From: Taxillus chinensis
Taxonomy: Eukaryota > Streptophyta > Magnoliopsida > Santalales > Loranthaceae
DNA: 64,000 bases
Assembly (NCBI GenBank): GCA_023512835.1
Contig: CM042085.1
Coordinates: 35,480,324-35,544,323 of the forward strand
Direction: 5' to 3'
Notes under the pieces: generated by a model
The model's input: the letters and a program-made list of their open reading frames with translations, nothing else
Databases searched by the model: none
What the model was told of the DNA's origin: nothing
Translations under genes and position numbers: made by a program
Part shown: positions 33,241-43,935 of the stretch, one piece after another
Numbering within the stretch: position 1 is the first letter of the stretch
Layout: the number at the start of each line of letters is the position of its first letter

Positions 33241-35958
33241 TCAACATTCATAGTGATAATGACCTATTTCCCTACAGATGGAACAGACATTATAATGTGA
33301 AGTACAAACAGGGGATACAGGTCTCTTAGATTTTATAGATTTTCTATTCTGTTCCCTGTGGCCTAATCCATTATGTTTGGGTGACGCGCTCTTGGCCCTA
33401 GATGCATCGGCCTTTGCCTTGTCTTTCTTTTTGGGTGTTACGGTTTTGGCTTTAACTGCAGCGGCCTTCCCTTCATCTTTAGTTACGGGTGCTACCGTCT
33501 GGAAGTGCGATGCTGACCTCGACTCCACGATCATAAACTATGGTGCCACCTGAAATGAAACCATCCAACGGTTTAGATGTACTAACAGGATATAAGTTGG
33601 TTAGTTTAGGAGTGAAATCCGGAGGACACTCAGTAGCTTGAGCTATGGATGTTGATGACTCGGAACCTAAGCCAGGTTTGACTCGAATGTCGTCAGGATC
33701 AGACCTAAAGGTAGAGGCTATTTCCCCGGATTTTAGCCACTTACGATTTATCTCCTTTTCCTGCTCCAGTTCATTTTCGAGTCTTTTTACTATAACTTTT
33801 AGGCCTGAGAGATTGGTATTTAACAGATGATTTTCAGCTCTTAGATCGTGATACCAAGCTTCTTTTCCTCTCAAGTCAGTGATGTCCTTTTCGAGTCTAT
33901 TAATGGTAAATTCAAGACGTTTATTTTGACTTTCCATATCTTTGTACATTTGTGTAATTATTAGTCTCTCATTCTTTTCATGATCACATGCAGTAGTAAG
34001 AGATTCTAATTTACTCAGGAGCTCAGAGATAGAAGGTACCTCAAGACTTGCCATGAGGTAGACGTTCGGTTTAGTGGTTGGCTCATCATCCGAGGATTCC
34101 TCCTCTTCTTCTCGAGCCACTCATGTATTTTGTCACGAGCGCCTTCTTCTTGTTCTTGTCGTTGTCCGAGGTGGAGCGCCGAGGAGTTACCCCGTCACTT
34201 TTCTCGGCTACTTTTGATTTGGACCTGCATTCCTTGGCCCAGGGACCGGTTTTCCCACGATTGAAGCATTCCTGGGAACCGGACTCGGCCGCTCCTTCCT
34301 TTGGAAAGATGATGATGAGCGTCTTCTGAACCTTTTTCTCGCTTTCCGTAGGAATCGCTCAAAGGATTTGACAAGAAGGGCTATCTCCTCCTCCTCGTCG
34401 AATCGAATTCTCGGACACGTCCGTATCATCATTCCTCGGTATGTTTAGACATTCTTGTAGCTTTGAGAGCTACCCCCTTTTCTTTCCGACCTATTTTCTC
34501 ATCCCCGTCGTAGTACTTAAACCCGACTTCGTGAGTCCAGGCTCTCCATATAGTTCTTCAAGGGGAACATACCGCGTTCTTGTCCGATTGCATCTAGAGT
34601 TGTTTAGAGTAGTAGCGATCCGGCAAGGAGCGAAAGAACTTGTCATTGATCCGGGATTGAGAATAGTGCTCATTGACGGTCTTCGGCTCAAGAATGAGCT
34701 TGCCGAATCTCCGATAGATGCTTTCGAGTGATTCGCCCGGTTTATGATTAAAACTCTCAAAGTTTTGTCCGAGAGTACGATCACATTCTCGCATCAAGGA
34801 CCGACTCCCCTCATAGAGGATTGTCGCTTGTCCCAAACGCTTTTGCTGTCGTGCAGCCCTGGACGTCCGTGAAAGCCTCGGAATCCAAAGATGATGTAAC
34901 ATAAGCCAGAGCCTTTTCACTAGCGCACTGCCAGGCTCTTTCATTGTTGGTAAGTTCAGCTTGACTCCGATCGCTCCTTCCTTCTGGATGATGAGGAGCC
35001 TCTTCTGAATCCTTTTCTACTTTTCTGAAGGAATCGTTCAAAGGATCCGACAAGAAGAGCTATTTCCTCTTCGCGTCCGAGTCGAATTCTCTGACTCATC
35101 CGTATCATCCTCTTGATGATTACTGGAGCATTCCGTAGCTTTGAGGGCTACCCCTTTTTCTTTCCGAGCTATTTTCTCATCACGGCCAGTGTATCTGAAT
35201 CTGACCTCATGAGTCCGAAGCTCTCCGTATATTTCTTCAAGGGCAGTAAACGGCCAGTTTTTGTTAGCTTGCATCTGGAGTTGCTTGGAGTAGTAGCGAT
35301 CCGGCAGGAATCAAAAGAACTTGTCATTGATTTGAGATTGAGTGTAGTGTTCATTGACAGTTTTTAGCTCTAGAATGAGCTTGCCGAAGCTCCGATAGAT
35401 GCTCTCAAGGGATTCGCCAGGTTTGTGATTGAAACTTTCAAAGTTCTGTCTGAGAGGACATATCACGTTTTGCATCTGGGACTGACTCCCCTCATAGAGG
35501 ATTGTAAGTTTATCCTAGACAGCTTTTGCTGTCGTGCATCCTTGGATGTCCGTGAAAGCCTCGGAATCCAAAGACGATGTAACGTAAGCCAGAGCCTTTT
35601 CGCTAGCGCACTGCCAGGCTCTTTCATCATTGGTAAGTTCAGCATCCGTCTTTGGCCTTCTAACTCCATGTTCTCCGATAGTCATCGGAATTGGAATCTC
35701 CTGATGAAGACAGGGCCACATGAGATGATCATGGCATACCATAAACATCTTCATGCGAGCTTTCCACTGGGAGAAAAGCTCAGGTGTGAATTTGGGCGGT
35801 TTCGTCAGAGTAAAGCCAGAACTCCGTGGTTGAGAAGCGGCGGCAGCAGCAGGTTGAGGTGGGTCGACATTTTCACCGCCGCTTCGATTCGGGATGGGCT
35901 CCTGTGGACCTCCTGGAGTTAAGCCGAGTGTTGAATAGCATACGGTTTCTTCGGCCAT
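33241..35958 (-). pseudogene. gag: Element A gag with a 0.68-kb internal duplication
   Basis: ATG at 35956-35958. N-terminal copia gag text follows (SGFTLTKPPKFTPELFSQWK, ARMKMFMVCHDHLMWPC). The segment starting DAELTNDERAWQCASEKALA occurs twice, offset by about 683 bases (+ strand landmarks TAAGTTCAGC at 35634 and 34951). The joint is at about 34961, where EGRSDRSQ runs into AELTNNERAW. Then come a coiled coil (33980-33780: MESQNKRLEFTINRLEKDI), a long linker and a second knuckle CSICREIGHYHYEC near 33250-33300. Elements B and C have the segment once. There are several frameshifts. Confidence 0.8.
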
Positions 35959-36001
35959 TTCGAGATTGAAAGAGTGGGATCTCTACTTAGAACAAATAGA
36001 A

Positions 36002-36015
36002 CTTGCTCGATACCA
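36002..36015 (-). promoter_or_regulatory. Primer binding site of element A
   Basis: Element-sense TGGTATCGAGCAAG two bases after the LTR end; a variant of the initiator tRNA-Met site TGGTATCAGAGC. Confidence 0.85.
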
Positions 36016-36017
36016 CT

Positions 36018-36452
36018 TGATGGTCCCTTGGAGCCTAGAGGGGGGGGGGGGGGGGGGGGGGGGGGGTGAATAGGCTCTTATCGAAACTCTTTTCTTTCTC
36101 TTAAGACACAAACACTTATCCAGTTAAGTGATAGAATCACCACGGAAGATAACCAGGATAGTGAAAGTATTTTGTTTTATTATCACAAGATAAATATAAC
36201 AAAATAGAAGCAAGACTCTCTTACACTCGTTTACAAATGAACTCACACACTAGCCAAATTCTATCTCCAAAAATGAAAACGCTTGTGCATACACAGGATT
36301 AGTCTTTTCTTGACAAATGCACATACGCTCTCACGAGTATATTTCTGAATTAATAACATATCTTCTGCAACGATCAAATAAACACAAGAGATCTTAGATC
36401 AAATTACATAAGGCTTTATCAGCATTATCCAAATTCTGGGTTTGATCCAACA
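36018..36452 (-). mobile_element. 5' LTR of element A
   Basis: 435 bp, TGTTGGATCAAACCC to GGGACCATCA in element sense. It contains a 27-base G run at 36040-36066, against 11 in the 3' LTR and 6 in the mirrored copy at 55276, so the length is unreliable. Confidence 0.92.
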
Positions 36453-36457
36453 GCATG
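36453..36457. repeat. Target site duplication GCATG, right copy
   Basis: Pairs with 23746-23750. Confidence 0.92.
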
Positions 36458-36498
36458 TTCTGAAAGTAAGTATACTTTTGGGTAATTTAAATATGAGA

Positions 36499-37987
36499 CT
36501 ATGCAAAGAAGTCAAGCATACCTAATCGGAAGAGTAGTTCAGAGAATCTTGCATCAGGTAGGGGCTTTGTAAATATGTCTGCCAGTTGATCTTCAGTAGC
36601 AACATGTTCCAGTGAGATGTGACTTTTGAGAACATGGTCGCGTATGAAGTGATACCTGACCTCAATATGCTTCGTCTTAGGGTGCATGACAGGATTGTTG
36701 CTGATAGCAATTGCGCTAGTGTTGTCGCAGTAGAGTGGAATAGATGACATGTTGAAACCGTAGTCGGTAAGTTGACTTTGCATCCGAGTAAGGCTGTGCA
36801 CAAGAACTCCTAAAGACTATATATTCCGCCTCGGCGAGTAGAGGTTGATACGGAATTCGCTTCATCGAACCATGAAATTAATCTATTTCCAAGAAACCGA
36901 CACGTACCACTTGTGCTTTTCCTGTCGATGCGACACCCAGCAAGTCGGCATCGAGTATCCTGGATAAGGTGAAGTTGGACTCCTTTGGGTACCGTAGTCC
37001 CAAATTCATCGTTCCCTTGAGATACCTTAATATCCGTTTAACATGAAGCATATGTGACTCCTTGGGATTCGCTTTGATATCGTGCACAAATGCAAGCTGC
37101 AAACATAATGTCCGGGTGACTTGTCAGAAGATACGCAGAATGATCCTATCATTCCTCTGTAGTCGGTCCACATTTATCGATATTCCATCCACATCAGGAT
37201 CTAACTTGGCACCGACCGGCATGGGAGTTTTGACGGGAGATGAACCTTCCATACCAAACTTCTTAATAAGATCGCGAGTGTACTTAGCTTGATTAATGAA
37301 GATTCCTTCCTTCAATTGTTTAACTTATATTCCAAGGAAGTAGGACGGTTCTCCCATCATGCTCATCTCAAACTTGCTTGTCATCAACTTTGCAAACTCT
37401 TCGCAAAGCTTCGGATTTGTTGATCCCAAAATGATATCATCCACGTATATCCGTACGATTAGAGTGTGTCCTTTCTCTTTTCGTAGAAATAAGGTGGTGT
37501 CTATCTTCCCTTTTTGGACGTTGTGAGCAAGTAGGAATTCCGACGGGGTGTCGTACCAGGCTCTTGGAGCTTGCTTCAAACCATATAAAGCTTTCCGAAG
37601 CTTGTAGACTAGATGTCCCGCCTTAGGTTCAATGAAACCGGGAGGTTATTCAACGTACACCTCCTCTTGAAGATCTCCATTCATGAATGCGCTCTTGACG
37701 TCCATTTGATAAACTATGAAGTTTTCATATGAAGCATACGCCAGAAACATTCGGATTGCCTCAAGTCTTGCTACTGGAGCAAAGGTCTCATCATAGTCCA
37801 TTCCTTCTTCTTGACGATATCCTTTGGCTACCAGTGCTTTGTTCCGGATTACTATTCCATACGTATCAAGCTTGTTCCGGAACACCCATTTAACTCCAAT
37901 GACTTGTCGAGACTTATGCCTTGGTACTAGAGTCCACACATTATTTCTCTTAACTTGATTCACTCTTCTTGCATGGCTTCTATCCAA
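36499..37987 (-). pseudogene. pol: Element B RT and RNase H, frameshifted
   Basis: RT pieces at 37987-37646 ([40 protein letters not shown]), 37579-37325 ([19 protein letters not shown]) and 37315-37124 ([20 protein letters not shown]). RNase H is at 37102-36499, ending TEDQLADIFTKPLPDARFSE. About five frame changes and one stop (37640 area). The protein text is close to element A, so B is a sister copy. Some breaks may be sequencing errors, because base quality seems to fall toward the right from here. Confidence 0.8.
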
Positions 37988-39536
37988 TTCGAATCCTAAA
38001 GAGCTTCATCTACCACTTTTGGTTCTATTTAAGCTAGAAAACATGAGTAAAGACACATGTTGAAAGTGGTCGCTCTTGTTCTTACACGCCAGTAGGGGAT
38101 CACCAATCACTTGATCCGAGGGATGGTTTCGGGTCCATCTCGTAATTCCGTGCATGTGATGGTTGATCTTGAATAATTTGAAGCTCCGCGCATTAGGTGG
38201 TTCAGGTATATCTGCGGTGAGCTTCTCTCGGACCAGATGTTTCTATATTAGAAGGTACGGTAGAACTAGGTGGTTCTTCAACACCGTTTCTTTTAGTGTT
38301 AACGGTCCGGGATGGGCTTGAAGGTGCTCAGAATTTTGGGTATCCGAAGGAGTATGTCCGGAGCTTAATGGTAGTCCCGAGTCCGAATCATCCGTAGCAT
38401 CATCCATATAATTTCTTTGTGCCTCGCTAATGTCACGTGGTTGGTTAGAATGTGTAACAGAACATTCATAAACTTCGAATAGTCGATGTTGCTATCCTGG
38501 ACTGTACATTAGAACTTGAAGAAGCAACTTTTGACCAATCAAGATTAGTTTCATCAAAGGTCACATGGATAGATTCTTCAACTTTAAAAAGTTTTCTATT
38601 GAAGACCCGATAAGCCTTGTATGTAATGAGTACTCGACAAAAATCTCATCATCGATTTTTGGTTCAAATTTATTCCGGTTTCTTTGCCATTTATCAATAT
38701 ATAGCAAGTACACCTAAAAGCTCCGAAATATGAAATTGAAGGCTTTCGTCCTCTCCACATCTCATAGGGTGTTTTCATGGTAGATTTATTTATTAGAGTT
38801 CTGTTCCAACATAGCAGGCAGTGGACACGCCCAGCCCATGGGACCGAGAGGAAGCGTTGCCCCTGCTAACATAGATCCGCCACCTCAACTAAAGTACGAT
38901 TCTTGCGCTCGCCTACCCCATTTTGTTATGGAGTTCGGGCGCAGAGAAGTCATGCCGAATGCCCTGTTCGGAACAATATGATCTCATATCTGAAAAATCA
39001 AATTCTGTACCATGATCACTCCTAATGCACTTTATGCTCAGTCCTTGTGAGTTGCTTATCCAGTTGAAAAGATCTACATGATGCTCAAAAGTTTGATCCT
39101 TTGATTTCAGGAACATCACCCATGTGTATCTGGTGAAATCATCGATAACCACAAGGGTATACCTCGCACCAGCCAGCGAATGAACAGAAATAGGACCACA
39201 GAGGTCCATATGAAGAAGTTGTAGAGGAGCAGTTATTGAATTAACTAATTTGCTCTTAAAGCTATGTTTGGTCTGTTTGCCAAGTTGGCATTCTCGACGA
39301 GAGTGTCTCCTGGAGTATTTGAGTTTAGGTAGACCTGTGACAAGATCAAGTGACGCTAACTTAGACAATGTCTTAAAGTTTAAATGTGCGCATCGCTTGT
39401 GCCATAACCAACTATCTTCATCTGAAGCTTTAGCGAGGAAGCATACAGGGTCAGAAGAATTATTTCTTAAAACCACTGAGTATATGTCCCCATCTCTTGA
39501 TCCGGATAACTTAACATCTCCTGGATAAGTTTTTCC
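37988..39536 (-). pseudogene. pol: Element B integrase, broken
   Basis: Core at 39476-38913: WLWHKRCAHLNFKTLSKLAS and RRECQLGKQTKHSFK (zinc domain), LLHMDLCGPISVHSLAGARY, VVIDDFTRYTWVMFLKSKDQ, CIRSDHGTEFDFSDMRSYC. This frame is open for 187 codons. The C-terminal half (38912-37988) has the same text as element A in scattered frames, with many short indels and no long ORF. Confidence 0.78.
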
Positions 39537-39929
39537 TTATCGGACAGTGTTGGACATAAAGGAAACAAGAAATCCTTTGTCACATAAATTACTAACACTT
39601 AGAAAATTATGCTTCAAACCTTCGACTAGTGCAACTCTAGTGATTGATACATAGCCGTTGGTTAAAGTGCCATACCCGACAGTCCTTTCCTTTGTTGTTG
39701 TCACCATATGAAACGATGGACCTCGTTTTTCATTAACTTCTACAAGCAGAGTCTGATCACTCGTCATATGTCCGGAGCATCCACTATCGAGGATCCACTT
39801 GCTTTGATTGATCTTTAACTTCAAGTGATCCGGTAGTGCATTCCAAGAGATGCTCCCGAAAGACAACGGTTTACACTTTTGCTGCCCAAACTTGTTTCGG
39901 GCGGTTAGAGAGAACGCCAAGAATGTCAA
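39537..39929 (-). pseudogene. pol: Element B protease and pre-integrase domain
   Basis: WILDSGCSGHMTSDQTLLVE contains the DSG active site; ITRVALVEGLKHNFLSVSNL follows. It aligns with 32526-32945. Confidence 0.82.
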
Positions 39930-39991
39930 CGGTTCCGGATTTGACTTTGCTAGGACTTTTAGCTCTCCAAGTTGACTTTAATTTGTTAGTT

Positions 39992-42150
39992 TCAATGTTC
40001 TATTATTTGGGTTATCTTGGGAGAGATACTCCTTTGAGGTTTAGATTTTATTTTGCTCGAAGAACCCTTTTTATTGAACTGATCTTTATTGGTACGAATA
40101 TGATTGCAAAGCCAGTTATCAGATAAACTCCAACATTCATAGTGATAATGACCTATTTCCTTACAGATGGAACAGACACTATAATGTGGAGTACAAACAG
40201 GGGATACAGGTCTCTTAGATTTTATAAACTTTCTACTTTGTTCCCTGTGGCCTAATCCATTGCGTTTGGGTGATGCGCTCTTGGCCCTAGATACGTTAGC
40301 CTTGGCCTTTCCTTTCTTTTTGGGTGCTACAGTTTTGGCTTTAACTGCAGCAGCCTTCCCTTCATCATTAGTTACGGGTGCTACTGCTTCGGGAAGTGCA
40401 GGAATGTCCTCGACTCCACAGTCATAAACTATGGTGCCACCTGAAATGAAACCATCCAACGGTTTAGATGTACTAACAGGATATAAGTTGGTTAGTTTTG
40501 GAGTGAAATCCGGAGGACACTCAGTAGCTTGAGCATTGGAGGTTGATGATTCGGAGCCTAGGCCAGGTTTGACTCGAATATTATCCCGATCGGTCCTAAA
40601 TGAAGAGGCTATTTCCTCGGATTTAAGCCACTTACGATTTATTTCCTTTTCATGTTCAAGTTCATTCTCGAGTCTTTTTACAATAACTTTTAGGCCTGAG
40701 AGATTAGTATTTAGCAGATGATTTTCAGCCCTTAGATTGTGATACCAAGCTTCTTTCCTCCTGAAGTCAGCTATGTCTTTTTCAAGTCTAGTAATAGTAA
40801 ATTCAAGACGTTTATTCTGACTTTCCATATCTTTGTACATTTGAGTAATTATTATTCTCTCATTCTTTTCATGATCACGTTCAGTAATAAGAGATTCTAT
40901 TTTACTCATGAGCTCGAGATGGAAGGTACCTCGGTATTTGCCATGAGGCGGACGTTCGGCTTAGAGTTGGCTCATCATCCGAGGATTCCTCCTCTTCTTC
41001 GAGCCACCGATGTACTTTGTCACGAACGCCTTCCTCTTGTTCTTGCCTTTGTCGAGGTGGTTCGTCAAGGAGTAACCTTGTCACTTTTCTCTGCCGTCTT
41101 AGATTTGGATCTGCATTCCTTGGCCCATGACCTGGTTTCCCACAATTAAAGCATTCTTGGGAGCTCGACTCCGATCGCTCCTTCCTTCTCGGATGATGAG
41201 GAGCCTCTTCTGAATCCTTTTCTACTTTTCCGAAGGAATCGTTCAAAGGATCCGACAAGAAGAGCTATTTCCTCTTACGCGTCCGAGTCGAATTCTCGAC
41301 TCATCCGTATCATCCTCTTGATGATTCTTGGAGCATTCCGTAGCTTTGAGGGCTACCCCTTTTTCTTTCCGAGCTATTTTCTCATCACGGTCGGTGTATC
41401 CGAATCTGACCTCATGAGTCCGAAGCTCTCCGTATATTTCTTCAAGGGCAGAACGCCGGTTTTGTCGGCTTGCATCCGGAGTTGCTTGGAGTAGTAGCGA
41501 TCCGGCAGGGATCGAAAGAACTTGTCATTGATTTGAGATTGAGTGTAGTGTTCATTGACGCTTTTAGCTCTAGGAATGAGCTTGCCGAATCTCCGATAGA
41601 TGCTCTCAAGGATTCGCCAGGTTTGTGATTGAAACTTTCAAAGTTCAATCCGAGAGGACATATCACGTTTTGCATCCCGGGACCGACTCCCCTCATAGAG
41701 GATTGTAAGTTTATCCTAGACAGCTTTTGGTGTCGTGCAGCCCCGGACGTCCGTGAAAGCCTCGGAATCCAAAGACGATGTAACGTAAGTGTAGCCTTTT
41801 CGCTAGCGCACTTTGCCAGGCTCTTTCATCGTTGGTAAGTTCGGCATCCGTCTTTGGCCTTCTAACTCCATGTTCTCCGATAGTCATCGAAATTGGAATC
41901 TCCGATGAAGACAGGGCCACATGAGATGATCATGGCATACCATAAACATCTTCATGCGAGCTTTCCACTTGGGAGAAAAGTTCGGGTGTGAATTTGGGCG
42001 GTTTTGTCGGAGTAAAACCCAAACTTCGTGGTTGAGGAGTGGCGGCGGCAGGTTGAGGTGGGTCGACGTTTTCACCGCTGCTTCGATTCGGGATGGGCTC
42101 TTGTGCACCTCCGGAGTTAAGGCTAGTGTTGAATAGCATACTGTTCTTCG
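39992..42150 (-). pseudogene. gag: Element B gag, single-copy form
   Basis: The start lies near 42145 in a broken frame (QEPIPNRSSGENVDPPQPAA, then KFTPELFSQ). It contains TDAELTNDERAWQ once and, unlike element A, the knuckle CFNCGKPGHGPRNADPN (about 41140). The 305-codon frame 40909-39992 holds a coiled coil (RIIITQMYKDMESQNKRLEF) and the second knuckle CSICKEIGHYHYEC. Several frameshifts lie between 41250 and 42150. Confidence 0.78.
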
Positions 42151-42200
42151 GCCATTCTTTGAGAGTGAAAGAGTGGGATCTCTACTTAGAACAAATAGAA

Positions 42201-42214
42201 CGTACTCGATACCA
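42201..42214 (-). promoter_or_regulatory. Primer binding site of element B
   Basis: Element-sense TGGTATCGAGTACG two bases inside the LTR end at 42217. Confidence 0.75.
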
Positions 42215-42216
42215 CT

Positions 42217-43933
42217 TGATGGTCCTTTGGAGCCTAGAGGGGGTGAATAGGCTCTTATCGAAACTCTTTCGATTCTCTTATGACACAACACTTATCTAGT
42301 TAAGTGATAGAATCACTACGGAAGATAACCAGATAATGGAAGTATTTTGTTTTATTATCAAAAGATAAATACAACAAAATAGAAGCAAGACTCTTTTACA
42401 CTCGTTTACAAAAGGATTCACACGCTAGCCTATATTATGTCTTTGAACTCTTGTACATACACGGGGTTGATTCAGGCTCGCGCACCCCTCTTTCAAATGT
42501 ACAAGTATGAATATTTATAAAAACATTCCTAAGAGACAACCTTGGAACTTGTAGTTCCGAATGCGTTCAGCACTAACTATTCCTCGGTAATCTCTCTGCC
42601 TTTGACTCTTGTGGTTTGTGGAGATCAAGATCTTGGGTTTGAAGAGTATAAATGCCTTTGTGAGTTGCATGGATCAAACCCAGGAATTTGGATAATGCTG
42701 ATAAAGCCTTATGTAATTTGATCCGAGATCTTTTGTGTTTATTTGATCATTGCAGAAGATATGTTACTAATCCAAGAGATGCACTCGTGTGAGCAAAGCT
42801 AAGGACAGGATACATAATCCTGATCCGGACAAGAGTGAGTGTCGTGAAACACCAGTAAATAACCAAGTAACAAATACATACGGAATAAGGAACATTCCTA
42901 CGGACTAAGAACTTAAAGGATAAGTGCGGAGTAAGGGAAACCAGATGTGGAGTAAGGAATCGGATGTATTACTCGCCGGAGTAAGGAAACCAGATGCGGA
43001 GTAAGGAATCAGGATGTATTACTTGCCGGAGTAAGGGAACCTACATACGGAGTAAGGAAATTACATACGGAGTAAGGAACTTACATGCGGAGTAAGAAAG
43101 CGCTGACACTGGAATAAGTTATCAGACTTTTCAAGACTCGCCCGGAGTAAGGAACTTACATGCGGAGTAAGGAACTTACATACGGAGTAAGGAACTTACA
43201 TACGGAGTAAGGAACTTACATACGGAATAAGGAATTTACATGCGGAGTAAGGAAGCGCTGACACGGACTAAGGATTCCGTACTAAATAGATACGGAGTAA
43301 GCAACCACCGACACGGAGTAAGGTTCCGAGCTTAATTAGCTACGGAGTAAGGATAATACACCGGACCAAGAAGACACTGCTCAACTAAACCGCATTTAAA
43401 GTTATCAGCCCTTGGTGTCCCAATGTAAGACGAATGTATTGAGAACATGAAGAATTTTACACGTGGATCATCCGGATATGTGGACACAATCTTAATTGTA
43501 TCTCGGAACTCACAAAGACACTTATACTCTTCAAATCCAAGATCTTGAGCTCCACAATCCCAGCTAGTCAAGGCAGAGAGATTACCAGGGATAGTTAGTA
43601 CGGACGATTCCGAACTACAAGTTCCAAGGTTGTCTCTTAGGAATGTTTTGTATAAATATTCATACTTATACTTTATGTAAAAAGAGAGGAGCTTTATCAT
43701 CTTTAGAGATAAAACTTGGCTAGGTGTGAGTTCATTTGTAAACGAGTGTAAGAGAGTTTTGCTTCTATTTTGTTATTCATCTTGTGATAATAAAACAAAA
43801 TACTTCCACTATCTGGTTAACTCCGCAGTGATTCTATCACTTAAACTAGATAAGTGTTTGTGTCTTGAGTGAAAGGAAAGAGTTTGAATAAGAGCTATTC
43901 ACCCCCCCCCCTTTAGGCTCCAAGGGACCATCA
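42217..43933. mobile_element. Head-to-head copia LTR pair (B minus, C plus)
   Basis: 42217 to about 42669 is the end portion of a copia LTR on the minus strand (B's 5' LTR). At 42670 it meets TGGATCAAACCC, the start of a long LTR on the plus strand that ends CCAAGGGACCATCA at 43933 and leads into element C. The plus LTR is about 1.26 kb, against 0.42-0.44 kb for element A's, because of an internal minisatellite. The outer 420-450 bp on each side are inverted copies with about 0.84 kb between. It may be a genuine inverted insertion; a second fold-back is possible but less likely because the middle is not palindromic. Confidence 0.65.
42880..43375 (+). repeat. 20-bp minisatellite in the long copia LTR
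   Basis: About 15-20 imperfect units of CGGAGTAAGGAACTTACATA (variants with ATGC, GGATGTATTACT, AGCGCTGACA). It is mirrored in reverse complement at about 48170-48670 in the fold-back arm. Element A's LTRs lack it. Confidence 0.85.
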
Positions 43934-43935
43934 AG

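Larger units (their letters stand above)
23751..36452 (-). mobile_element. Sirevirus-like copia element A, full length with third ORF
   Basis: 12.7 kb between two LTRs (435 bp at 36018-36452, 419 bp at 23751-24169), with perfect flanking GCATG. Order on the minus strand: 5' LTR, primer site, gag, protease, integrase, RT, RNase H, spacer, third ORF, polypurine tract, 3' LTR. The integrase-before-RT order is Ty1-copia. The RT text ([31 protein letters not shown]) and the extra ORF point to the Sirevirus lineage. The LTRs differ at about 15 of 405 comparable positions plus the G-run length, so insertion is fairly young. The coding regions carry frameshifts and a gag duplication. Confidence 0.88.
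10057..42669 (-). mobile_element. Sirevirus-like copia element B, split by two later insertions
   Basis: Read from right to left: 5' LTR (42217 to about 42669), primer site, gag, protease, integrase, RT and RNase H (to 36499), then an interruption by element A (23751-36452), then B's spacer (23745-22099), B's third ORF (22098-10115, interrupted by the Tekay-like element 11142-22029) and a 58-bp stub of the 3' LTR (10114-10057). The two halves are joined by the GCATG duplication flanking A. The LTR stub shares the CTTTCGAT variant with B's 5' LTR rather than A's CTTTTCTTTC, which supports the pairing. The matching duplication at B's own right end is not found because the right end runs into an inverted LTR. 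Confidence 0.7.

Noticed and set aside
36040..36066. Functional G-quadruplex in the LTR
   Set aside because: The run length is inconsistent between copies and is likely a homopolymer error; there is no evidence of function.
36453..42216. Element B as a short Sirevirus without third ORF
   Set aside because: The GCATG duplication shows that its spacer and third ORF lie on the far side of element A.
43000..43375. Regularly spaced 20-bp repeats that could suggest a CRISPR array
   Set aside because: Units are contiguous and imperfect, without unique spacers, and lie in a plant LTR.
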